DNA of 24,818 nucleotides, taken from contig JBNKLQ010000066.1 of NCBI GenBank assembly GCA_050292445.1, positions 1 to 24,818 of the forward strand, written 5' to 3'. This DNA comes from Leptofilum sp050292445 (lineage in GTDB: Bacteria; Chloroflexota; Anaerolineae; Promineifilales; Promineifilaceae). The position numbers were made by a program, and so were the translations under genes. Shown here in pieces: positions 14,610 to 20,652 of the stretch (the stretch's first letter is position 1; the number at the start of each line of letters is the position of its first letter). Below the pieces are notes generated by a model, which was given only the letters and a program-made list of their open reading frames with translations, was not told where the DNA came from and did no database searches.

Positions 14610-15209
14610 ATGAATTCTCGTCGCCGCACTTACCTTATTTTGATTGGGGTTATCCTGCTTACGGTCCCTTGCTATATCGCTGGTGTCGTCTTGCTGGTTA
14701 TTGCGCCAGATGCCCCTGTGAGCGAATTGCCGCCCACATTGCCCGTTGTTGTTTCGTCTACACCTACGGCAACTAGTCCAGCCACAGAAGTTGGCCCGCC
14801 TGGCACATTAACGGCCGTTCCCACCAGCACCCCTGCTCCACCCACAGCCACCTTGCCACCAACACCAGACCAGTTCCAAACGCCAGTGGTGCTACCCACA
14901 GAAACACCAACAGAAACAGCTACGGCTTCCGCAACACCAACCGCCACGGGAACTCCCACCGCAACAAGTACAGGAACGGCACAGGCTACCAACACAGCAA
15001 CGGCAACAGCGACGGCTACTGCGACCCAAGGCATCACCCCCACAGCCACCAACACTGCCACTGGAACACCAACGGCGACCACGGCCGTTTCGCCAACTGT
15101 CACCAACACGGCAACGGCAACGCCAACCGCCACAACGGCCGTTACCCCCACAGCCACCAACACCGCTACAACGGCCGCACCAACCGAAACAGCCACCACT
15201 GGCCCTTAA
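14610..15209 (+). CDS. Membrane-anchored Thr/Pro-rich low-complexity surface protein
   Basis: 199 residues. Residues 8-32 form one hydrophobic segment after MNSRRRTY, an N-terminal signal anchor with positive residues inside. The remaining ~165 residues are almost entirely Thr, Ala, Pro, Val and Ser. They include 18-residue repeats (starting TNTATGTPTATTAV, 147-164; TNTATATPTATTAV, 165-182; a partial copy after that). There is no globular domain. The likely role is an extracellular spacer or O-glycosylated stalk; this is inference. No Shine-Dalgarno site precedes the ATG. ACGGCCGT occurs three times, each coding Thr-Ala-Val, so the octamer is part of the repeat. The downstream M42 gene starts 25 bases later, so they may share a transcript. 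Confidence 0.7.
   Translation: MNSRRRTYLILIGVILLTVPCYIAGVVLLVIAPDAPVSELPPTLPVVVSSTPTATSPATEVGPPGTLTAVPTSTPAPPTATLPPTPDQFQTPVVLPTETPTETATASATPTATGTPTATSTGTAQATNTATATATATATQGITPTATNTATGTPTATTAVSPTVTNTATATPTATTAVTPTATNTATTAAPTETATTGP
14988..15206 (+). repeat. In-gene tandem repeat, 54-bp (18-codon) unit
   Basis: Units begin at about 15048, 15102 and 15156 (last one partial), with a degenerate earlier unit from 14988. Each starts ACCAACAC and codes Thr-Asn-Thr-Ala-Thr. The repeat explains the long but meaningless open frames on the opposite strand. Unit number is likely to vary between strains. Confidence 0.75.
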
Positions 15210-15234
15210 CCAATTGGCACAAGAGAGAGAGTTT

Positions 15235-16326
15235 ATGGATACATTCAAATTACTACAAACCTTAACCGAAATACCGGGTCCGTCCGGCAATGAGCAAGCG
15301 ATTGCCAGTGCCGTAGAAGAGTGGTGGCAGCCATATGCCACTCATTTTGTGCGGGATCGCGTGGGCAACCTGATGGCCATCAAAGAGGGCAGCGGAGAGG
15401 CATCCCGTCGCTCCATTTTGCTAGCAGCCCACATGGATGAAATTGCCCTGATGGTCCACCAGATCGTATCCCACAATGACAATGGTTTTTTGCGCGTTAC
15501 CAACGTCGGTGGGGTCGATATTCGCCATTTGTATGGGCAGATGGTGGTGGTGCATGGAAAAAATAAAATTTTTCCTGGCGTTTTGGGCAGCCTGCCCAAA
15601 ACAATGCTGCCTCCAGAAAAACGAAACAAGCCCTTCGGCTATGAAGATTTGGTCGTAGACGTAGGCCTTCCCCTCTCCGAAGTGGCGGCAGAAATATCGG
15701 TAGGTGATTTTATTAGCTTCCGTCAGCCACTGCGCAAACTGCAAAACGGCCGTATCACAGGCAAGGCGCTCGACAATCGGGCTTCCATCGCCGCCGTGAC
15801 CATCTGCCTGGATTATTTGAGCCAGCGGACACACAGTTGGGACGTGGTGGCCGTAGCCACCGTGCAGGAAGAAACGCATTTGCTAGGGGCCTTCACCAGC
15901 GCCCATTCACAGCAGCCAGACCTGGCCATCGCCATCGACGTGACCTTTGGCAAAGGGCCAGGGGCCAGCGACACTGGCACTTTTGAGCTGGACAGCGGCC
16001 CCTCCCTTGATTTAGGGCCAAACGTCCACACTGGTATGTACAAGGCGCTCAAGAAAACGGCCGAATCCCTGGAAATGTCCATTAGCACTGGCACCCACAG
16101 CCGGGCCAGCGGCACCGACGCCTTTGGCGTGCAGGTGGCCCGCAGCGGCATCCCCACCGGCCTCATTTCCATCCCCTTGCGCTACATGCACACCATGGTG
16201 GAATCCATTGCCCTAAAAGATGTGGAGCGCTGCGGCCGTTTAATGGGCGAATTCATTGCCAACCTGGACGATGAATTTTTAGACAAGTTAGCGGCAGGGA
16301 TGATGGAAGAGGAAAGTAAACAGTAA
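15235..16326 (+). CDS. M42-family metallo-aminopeptidase (copy 1)
   Basis: Dinuclear-metal aminopeptidase of the M42 family (glutamyl/deblocking aminopeptidase, TET type, sometimes annotated endoglucanase M), 363 residues. Ligand motifs: His66 in AAHMDE, bridging Asp180 in ALDNRAS, catalytic Glu212 with Glu213 in VQEE, Asp235 in AIDVTFG and His319 in LRYMHT. All are intact. It departs from the family after the catalytic Glu: VQEETHLLGA replaces VQEEVGLRGA. It is also ~20 residues longer than the other two copies. ATG at 15235 follows an AGAGAGAG purine tract; an in-frame TTG at 15214 is less likely. The stop codon lies inside an inverted repeat. It cleaves N-terminal residues from short peptides in the cytoplasm; which residues is unknown. 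Confidence 0.92.
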   Translation: MDTFKLLQTLTEIPGPSGNEQAIASAVEEWWQPYATHFVRDRVGNLMAIKEGSGEASRRSILLAAHMDEIALMVHQIVSHNDNGFLRVTNVGGVDIRHLYGQMVVVHGKNKIFPGVLGSLPKTMLPPEKRNKPFGYEDLVVDVGLPLSEVAAEISVGDFISFRQPLRKLQNGRITGKALDNRASIAAVTICLDYLSQRTHSWDVVAVATVQEETHLLGAFTSAHSQQPDLAIAIDVTFGKGPGASDTGTFELDSGPSLDLGPNVHTGMYKALKKTAESLEMSISTGTHSRASGTDAFGVQVARSGIPTGLISIPLRYMHTMVESIALKDVERCGRLMGEFIANLDDEFLDKLAAGMMEEESKQ

Positions 16327-16392
16327 TCAGTAAAACAGTATTCAGTCAATTGGTTACTGACCACTGATTACTGAATACTGACCACTGATTAC
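16323..16392. repeat. Inverted repeat built from AATCAGT-type units (copy 2)
   Basis: The left arm 16323-16346 (starts GTAATCAGT) and the right arm 16370-16392 (ends CTGATTAC) pair along about 23 bases with few mismatches. The unit is the same as in 141-195. It includes the stop codon of the first M42 gene and ends about 20 bases before the start of the second. Confidence 0.75.
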
Positions 16393-16410
16393 CGATAACA
16401 GGTAATCAAC

Positions 16411-17448
16411 ATGAACGAACTACTCAAAAACCTAACCGAAGCCGTCGGCGTGTCTGGCGAAGAGAAAGAGGTGCGGCTGCTCATTCGCGACCTCATCGCC
16501 GACCATGTGGATGAATGGCACGTTGACGCGATGGGCAACCTGATTGCCCTAAAAAAGGGCACCGGCGCAGTCGATTTGCGGGTGATGGTTGATGCCCATA
16601 TGGATGAAGTCGGCCTCATCGTTACTGATTACGACAGCAACGGCACCCTGCAATTCAGCGGCGTGGGCGGCTTTGACGACCGCGCCCTGCTGGGCAAAGT
16701 GGTGCAGATCGGCCCTAAAAAGCTGACCGGCGTCATTGGGGCGCGTCCCATTCACCTGCTCAACGCCAGCCAGCGCAACACCATCACCAAAATGGACGCC
16801 ATGCGCATCGACATTGGGGCCAAAAATAAAGATGCCGCCAGCGGCAAGGTCGATATTGGCGATCGGGCAGCCTTTGTGACGGAATACGAGGAATTGGGGC
16901 CAACGGCCGTTGGCAAAGCATTTGACAATCGGGCAGGTTGCGCGGCGTTGATTGAACTGTTGCGGGAACGGCCGTATCCCTTCGATCTCATCGCCACCTT
17001 CACCGTGCAGGAAGAAGTGGGTCTGCGCGGGGCCAGAACCGCTGCCTACGGCGTGAAGCCAGATGTGGCCCTCATTTTGGAATGCACCCCCGCTTATGAC
17101 CTGCCCAACAAAGACGACGTGAGTCCTAATGTAGCGCTAGGTAAAGGGCCGTCTATTTATGTGATGGACAGCGGCACGGTGCAAGACCCGCGCCTGGTGA
17201 GCCTCATCACCCAAACGGCCGCAGATAATGACATTCCCTTCCAGATTCGTCGCCCAGGTGGTGGCGGCACCAACACCTCCGTCGCCCAGCGCGTTCGTGG
17301 CGCGATTCCGGCTGCCACCATCGCCGTGCCCGGTCGCTACGCCCACACCCCAGCCATGATGATCAACCTGGATGATTATGCGAATGTGGTAAAGCTGGCG
17401 AAAGCGACACTTTTAAATTTAACCACGGATATTGTGAAACGACATTGA
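16411..17448 (+). CDS. M42-family metallo-aminopeptidase (copy 2)
   Basis: 345 residues. Metal and catalytic residues: His63 in DAHMDE, Asp172 in FDNRAG, Glu201-Glu202 in VQEEVGLRGA, Glu224 in LILECTP and His312 in GRYAHT. The fourth ligand is Glu where copies 1 and 3 have Asp; both occur in the family and the difference may reflect substrate preference. The start MNELLKNLTEAVGVSG matches the family start. The ribosome site is weak (AGGT). An 84-base gap with an inverted repeat separates it from copy 1, and 33 bases separate it from copy 3. Two ACGGCCGT octamers lie 65 bases apart (16903, 16968), in two different reading phases (Thr-Ala-Val, then Arg-Pro). Confidence 0.93.
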   Translation: MNELLKNLTEAVGVSGEEKEVRLLIRDLIADHVDEWHVDAMGNLIALKKGTGAVDLRVMVDAHMDEVGLIVTDYDSNGTLQFSGVGGFDDRALLGKVVQIGPKKLTGVIGARPIHLLNASQRNTITKMDAMRIDIGAKNKDAASGKVDIGDRAAFVTEYEELGPTAVGKAFDNRAGCAALIELLRERPYPFDLIATFTVQEEVGLRGARTAAYGVKPDVALILECTPAYDLPNKDDVSPNVALGKGPSIYVMDSGTVQDPRLVSLITQTAADNDIPFQIRRPGGGGTNTSVAQRVRGAIPAATIAVPGRYAHTPAMMINLDDYANVVKLAKATLLNLTTDIVKRH

Positions 17449-17481
17449 GTCATTAGCACTCATTTTATTTTCGAGGGAAAG

Positions 17482-18477
17482 ATGAACGATTTAATCAAAA
17501 AACTGGTAGAAGCTTACGGCCCATCGGGCTTTGAAGATCAGATGCGGGAGTTGATTCGGCCCGAAATTGAAAAATACGCCGATGAAATTTCGGTAGATGC
17601 AATGGGCAACCTGATTGCGCGCAAGAAAGGAAAAGGCAAGAATGGCCTCAAGGTGATGATTGCCGCCCACATGGACGAAATTGGACTGATGGTCTCCCAC
17701 ATCACTGAAGACGGCTTTTGCCGCTTCACCAACATCGGCGGGATTTATACCCACACGCTGTTGGGCAGCCGGGTGCAGTTTGCCGACGGCCGTATCGGCA
17801 TCATTTACAGCGACCGCATCAAAGACCGCAGCAAGGTGCATGGTCTAGAAAAACATTACATCGACGTGGGCGCAACCAGCAAAGAAGATTGCCCGGTGAA
17901 AGTGGGGGACGCGGTGGGCTTTGTACGGCCGTTTCTAGCCCAGGGCAAACGGCTCAGCGCCAAAAGCATGGATGACCGTATCGGCTGCGTGATTGCCATC
18001 GAAGCGCTCAAGCGGCTCAAGAAAACACCCCACGACGTTTATTTTGTCTTCAGCGTGCAGGAAGAGGTGGGCACGCGCGGGGCACAGGCAGCGGCCAACA
18101 TGCTCGATCCCGACGTGGGCATCGCCCTAGACGTGACCCTGGCCGGTGACACGCCAGAACCCACGCCCATTGCTGTCGAGTTAGGCAAAGGCACAGCCAT
18201 CAAAGTAAAAGACACGGGCATGATTGCCCATGCTGGCCTGGTACGCCTGATGAAACAGCGCGCCGAGGATGCCAACATTCCTTACCAGCTGGAAGTGCTC
18301 ACTGGTGGCTCCACCGACGCCCGCTCCATCCAGATTGCCAATGGTGGTTCGGCGGCTGGCTGCATCTCCATCCCCTGCCGCTACGTGCATTCGCAAAGCG
18401 AAACCGTAGATGCCGACGACGTCGAAAACTCCATCAAACTCCTCATCGAAATCCTCGCCAACCCAATCGAATTGTAA
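17482..18477 (+). CDS. M42-family metallo-aminopeptidase (copy 3)
   Basis: 331 residues, the shortest and most canonical of the three. Residues: His63 in AAHMDE, Asp164 in SMDDRIG, Glu194-Glu195 in VQEEVGTRGA, Asp217 in ALDVTLAGDTPE and His303 in CRYVHS. GAGGG precedes the ATG. Copies 1, 2 and 3 are diverged paralogues, not recent duplicates: their ligand motifs agree but the sequences between differ widely. In Pyrococcus, separate M42 TET peptidases have complementary specificities (acidic, hydrophobic, basic), and some form mixed particles. A similar division of labour is a reasonable inference here. A perfect hairpin follows 8 bases after the stop. Confidence 0.93.
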   Translation: MNDLIKKLVEAYGPSGFEDQMRELIRPEIEKYADEISVDAMGNLIARKKGKGKNGLKVMIAAHMDEIGLMVSHITEDGFCRFTNIGGIYTHTLLGSRVQFADGRIGIIYSDRIKDRSKVHGLEKHYIDVGATSKEDCPVKVGDAVGFVRPFLAQGKRLSAKSMDDRIGCVIAIEALKRLKKTPHDVYFVFSVQEEVGTRGAQAAANMLDPDVGIALDVTLAGDTPEPTPIAVELGKGTAIKVKDTGMIAHAGLVRLMKQRAEDANIPYQLEVLTGGSTDARSIQIANGGSAAGCISIPCRYVHSQSETVDADDVENSIKLLIEILANPIEL

Positions 18478-18484
18478 CTTCTCT

Positions 18485-18525
18485 GGTGACAGTCACTTCA
18501 AAAAAATTCTAGAGTGACTGTCACC
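18485..18525. repeat. Perfect 13-bp inverted repeat whose arms are themselves palindromes
   Basis: GGTGACAGTCACT (18485-18497) and AGTGACTGTCACC (18513-18525) are perfect inverted repeats around a 15-base loop. Each arm contains an 11-bp palindrome (GTGAC-A-GTCAC, GTGAC-T-GTCAC). It could end the M42 transcript, but no U-run follows on either strand. It shares its GGTG...ACTT/AAGTG...CACC plan with 20531-20595. Confidence 0.8.
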
Positions 18526-18566
18526 AACTAAACCCATTCCCCAAAGCCAAAATTTATTTTCGGAAT

Positions 18567-18618
18567 TAGCACTTATGTGCTATTATTTCAGCCTCTTTTT
18601 ATTCTTAACCAGAGGCTG
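18567..18618 (+). promoter_or_regulatory. Operator-like palindrome and leader hairpin before the TfoX/YjbR-like gene
   Basis: TAGCAC-TTAT-GTGCTA (18567-18582) is a perfect 6+4+6 palindrome that runs into a possible -10 box (TATTAT, 18581-18586). It is followed by CAGCCTCT (18589-18596) paired with AGAGGCTG (18611-18618) around a 14-base loop, about 22 bases before the ATG. This looks like a repressor site plus a structured leader. The regulator is unknown. Confidence 0.4.
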
Positions 18619-18640
18619 ATTAGCCTAGGAGAAAGTCTAT

Positions 18641-18958
18641 ATGAAAGAAAATGATAGCTTTTTTTGGGAATTAGCGGAACCACTTTTGGCTGAGAAAGCC
18701 ATCGAAAAAGGGACGATGATGGGCTTTCCTTGCTTGCGGGTGAATGGGGACTTTTTTGCCTCGGTGGATCGCAAGACGGGGGATTTGATTGTGAAGCTGC
18801 CTGCCAACCAGGTGCTGGATTTGATTGAAACTGAGGTGGGAGAGCCTTTTGCGCCAAACGGCCGTCGCTTCAAAGAGTGGGTTGCCATTCCCAACCGAGA
18901 TGCCGCCCTCTGGCAGCAGCTCATCAGCGAGGCCCGCACCTTTGTCGGGGGCAAATAG
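18641..18958 (+). CDS. Small TfoX/Sxy- or MmcQ/YjbR-like protein
   Basis: 105 residues. The order MMGFPCLRVNGDFFASV (25-41), then LIVKLPANQVLDLIE, then EPFAPNGRRFKEWVAIP, fits the small proteins annotated as TfoX/Sxy N-terminal or YjbR-like: a Met-x-Gly turn, a short beta strand, a helix and a Gly-Arg-x-(M/F)-x-x-W-(V/I) strand. The function is not established; some relatives bind DNA or influence competence genes, others are uncharacterised. AGGAGA lies 8-9 bases before the ATG, and a structured leader precedes it. The gene stands alone between two intergenic elements. Family assignment is by pattern, so treat it as tentative. Confidence 0.7.
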   Translation: MKENDSFFWELAEPLLAEKAIEKGTMMGFPCLRVNGDFFASVDRKTGDLIVKLPANQVLDLIETEVGEPFAPNGRRFKEWVAIPNRDAALWQQLISEARTFVGGK

Positions 18959-19003
18959 CGCCTATTTTATGTAAAGCTTTTTAGAAAACCCAAGGGGAGA
19001 TCG

Positions 19004-19543
19004 TTGAAATTAGTCGTGCTGCTGGGCAATGAGAATGACAGCGAAGGTAATTTATCGCCGGTGGCCATCAGTCGAGCCAATACGGCCGTTCGCTTTCTTA
19101 ACAAAAACAACGAGTGGCTTGTTCTGCCAACAGGTGCTTTTGGCTCCCACTTTAACACAACCAAAATTCCGCACGGACAATATTTGACCGATTATTTGTT
19201 AGCTAACGGCATCCCGGCTAGCCAGATTTTGCCTCATACCAACAGCGCAAACACCATACAAGATGGCATTTGCGCACATAAAATAGTTGCTAATTTAGAG
19301 GCTTCACAAATTGTTGTGGTCACTTCTGATTTTCATATGAAGCGGGTCAAGTTCATTTTTGGGCAATTATTTGCGGACATGACTATCGAATATTTGAACG
19401 CACCCAACCAGGTAGACCCGCCAACTTTGGCTAAATTGCTGGCGCATGAAACGCGCGCGCTGCGCAGATTGCAGGAAAATTGGGAGCAACTTTTCCGGCA
19501 AAACAATGAGATTTTGTTACGGCCGTTCCAAAATAAACTTTAA
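19004..19543 (+). CDS. DUF218 / YdcF-ElyC-SanA family protein
   Basis: 179 residues with a Rossmann-like alpha/beta fold. It begins with the strand LVVLLGNE, then ISRANTAVRFL, then LPTGAFGSH, the GIPASQILPHTNSANTIQDG block (where family members have E-x-x-S-x-(N/T)T) and VVVTSDFHMKRV, the family's hallmark 'V-T-S-x-x-H-x-x-R' segment. Relatives influence envelope integrity and vancomycin sensitivity (SanA) or a late step in the use of the lipid carrier (ElyC), and some bind SAM (YdcF). This copy has no membrane segment. The start is TTG at 19004, chosen because AAGGGGAG lies 4 bases upstream and homology starts there. The stop is 11 bases from the end of the convergent gene. Confidence 0.85.
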   Translation: MKLVVLLGNENDSEGNLSPVAISRANTAVRFLNKNNEWLVLPTGAFGSHFNTTKIPHGQYLTDYLLANGIPASQILPHTNSANTIQDGICAHKIVANLEASQIVVVTSDFHMKRVKFIFGQLFADMTIEYLNAPNQVDPPTLAKLLAHETRALRRLQENWEQLFRQNNEILLRPFQNKL

Positions 19544-19554
19544 GCTTCTACAAT

Positions 19555-19926
19555 TTACCTAATGGTGCCCGGAAAAAGCCGTACCCAAATCCAGGCCAGG
19601 GTCATCGTGGGAATCGCCTGCGTGAAAGGGATGAGCGACTCTACCATAGAAACGCCACGGAGTGCTTTCAACCCCAGCCGATCTAAAATAATCCAGGAAA
19701 AGGGAGCCGCCAGAAAATCCAGGGCAAAGTCGAGCAGATCAATCATGAGGACGACCAGGAACGGGGTGAGCAGCAATGTTTCGCCAAAGGTAGCATCCGG
19801 GGGAATGTGTATGCGCTTGACCTGCCGCCACACGATAAACAGCAACAACAACGCCAAAAGAAGCGCCACACCCATCAGGGTGAGGAGAGTAAGACCAAAA
19901 TCACGTAAGAATTCTGCTGAGTCCAT
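19555..19926 (-). CDS. Small integral membrane protein of unknown function
   Basis: 123 residues, not recognised. Hydrophobic segments at about 8-32 (FGLTLLTLMGVALLLALLLL), 49-68 (LLLTPFLVVLMIDLLDFALD) and 100-118 (IPFTQAIPTMTLAWIWVRLF), with WRQVKR after the first as a positive-inside stretch. Acidic residues fall in the second helix (Asp-Leu-Leu-Asp). No conserved domain can be named. The start ATG lies only 14 bases from the 19941-19997 hairpin and has no Shine-Dalgarno site, so the hairpin could control its translation. It is downstream of the DUF456 gene on the same strand and may be read from it. Confidence 0.6.
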   Translation of the reverse strand: MDSAEFLRDFGLTLLTLMGVALLLALLLLFIVWRQVKRIHIPPDATFGETLLLTPFLVVLMIDLLDFALDFLAAPFSWIILDRLGLKALRGVSMVESLIPFTQAIPTMTLAWIWVRLFPGTIR

Positions 19927-19940
19927 AGTAAGATATTTGG

Positions 19941-19997
19941 ATTTCCCCGGAAACTTTTAGACAGGGTGTTGGTTTTACAGATAGTTTCCGGGGAAAT
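19941..19997. repeat. Perfect 15-bp inverted repeat whose arms are near-palindromes
   Basis: ATTTCCCCGGAAACT (19941-19955) and AGTTTCCGGGGAAAT (19983-19997) are perfect inverted repeats around a 27-base loop. Each arm contains TTTCC-NN-GGAAA, itself a palindrome. No U-run follows on either strand. It occupies nearly all of the 79-base gap between the DUF456 gene and the small membrane-protein gene. Confidence 0.8.
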
Positions 19998-20005
19998 GAT
20001 TGTTT

Positions 20006-20500
20006 CTAGAAAAACACCTGCGCTAAAAAGATAATAAAAATAAAAATGCCGCCAATGAATTGAATGATAGTGGCAATGCCCCATCCCGCCAACCCGCCAA
20101 AGCCCGCTTTTTTAGCGATTTCCCAATCGCCATGCTCCCAATATTCGCCCAAAAACAGCCCGGCAATGTAACCGGCAATCGTGCCCACAACGGGGAACAG
20201 AAAAGACCCAACGATGGCTCCTGCTGTGCCGATAAGCATCGATTTTACGGAGGCTCCCCCTTTTTTAGCGCCAAACAGCGTGAGCCAAATGTCTGATGTG
20301 CCGGTCACCAGGGCGATGAGGCTGATAACAACGATAGCTGTAACGGAAACGGCCGTAAAGCCATCCACCAGCGCATAAACAAAAACAATCACCCACATTA
20401 GCAGCACCCCAGGAATAATGGGAATCAATGTGCCAATAAGGCTGAGTAACAATAAGAAAATAACAACACCAACAGAAACTGCTTCAAAAAGTTGGGCCAC
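20006..20500 (-). CDS. DUF456 family membrane protein
   Basis: About 164 residues, almost all in hydrophobic helices. DUF456 marks: LIGTLIPIIPGVLLMW near the first helix (the 'G-T-x-x-P-x-x-P-G' loop), SDIWLTLFGAKKGGASVKSM in the middle, and Gly-rich helices (GTAGAIVGSFLFPVVG, GTIAGYIAGLFLGEY). The function is unknown in the family; the Gly-zipper helices suggest tight packing or oligomers. The GTG at 20500 is chosen because GGAGG lies 4 bases upstream; a TTG at 20515 would add five residues. Both flanking gaps on this strand carry strong hairpins, so transcription may be punctuated there. One ACGGCCGT lies at 20349. Confidence 0.85.
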   Translation of the reverse strand: MAQLFEAVSVGVVIFLLLLSLIGTLIPIIPGVLLMWVIVFVYALVDGFTAVSVTAIVVISLIALVTGTSDIWLTLFGAKKGGASVKSMLIGTAGAIVGSFLFPVVGTIAGYIAGLFLGEYWEHGDWEIAKKAGFGGLAGWGIATIIQFIGGIFIFIIFLAQVFF

Positions 20501-20530
20501 AATGCCTCCAACCAAATAAATTTTGTATTC

Positions 20531-20595
20531 AGGTGCGACGAACTTTTCTCCAGAATCCTCGATTCACAAACCATCTTTCAAAGTGCGTCGCACCT
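20531..20595. repeat. Near-perfect 16-bp inverted repeat with palindromic arms
   Basis: AGGTGCGACGAACTTT (20531-20546) and AAAGTGCGTCGCACCT (20580-20595) pair at 15 of 16 positions, around a 33-base loop. The right arm contains the palindrome GTGCG-T-CGCAC. It shares its plan with 18485-18525. It lies between the phosphotransferase-like gene and the DUF456 gene, without a U-run. Confidence 0.8.
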
Positions 20596-20652
20596 CTAGT
20601 AAATTTTTTTAACGGTAGACTCTACGCAGGGAGTAATTGATCGTCGCAAAGA

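Noticed and set aside
14988..15206. CRISPR-like array
   Set aside because: Repeats are in frame, coding, with no unique spacers of constant length and no cas genes nearby.
14672..15341. Two long minus-strand open frames (175 and 149 residues) rich in Val/Ala/Gly/Cys
   Set aside because: Mirror frames of the Thr/Pro repeat gene; no ribosome site, extreme composition set by the plus-strand repeat.
18567..18582. CIRCE (HrcA) heat-shock operator
   Set aside because: The half-site TTAGCAC fits, but CIRCE needs TTAGCACTC-N9-GAGTGCTAA; here the spacer is 4 bases and no chaperone gene follows.
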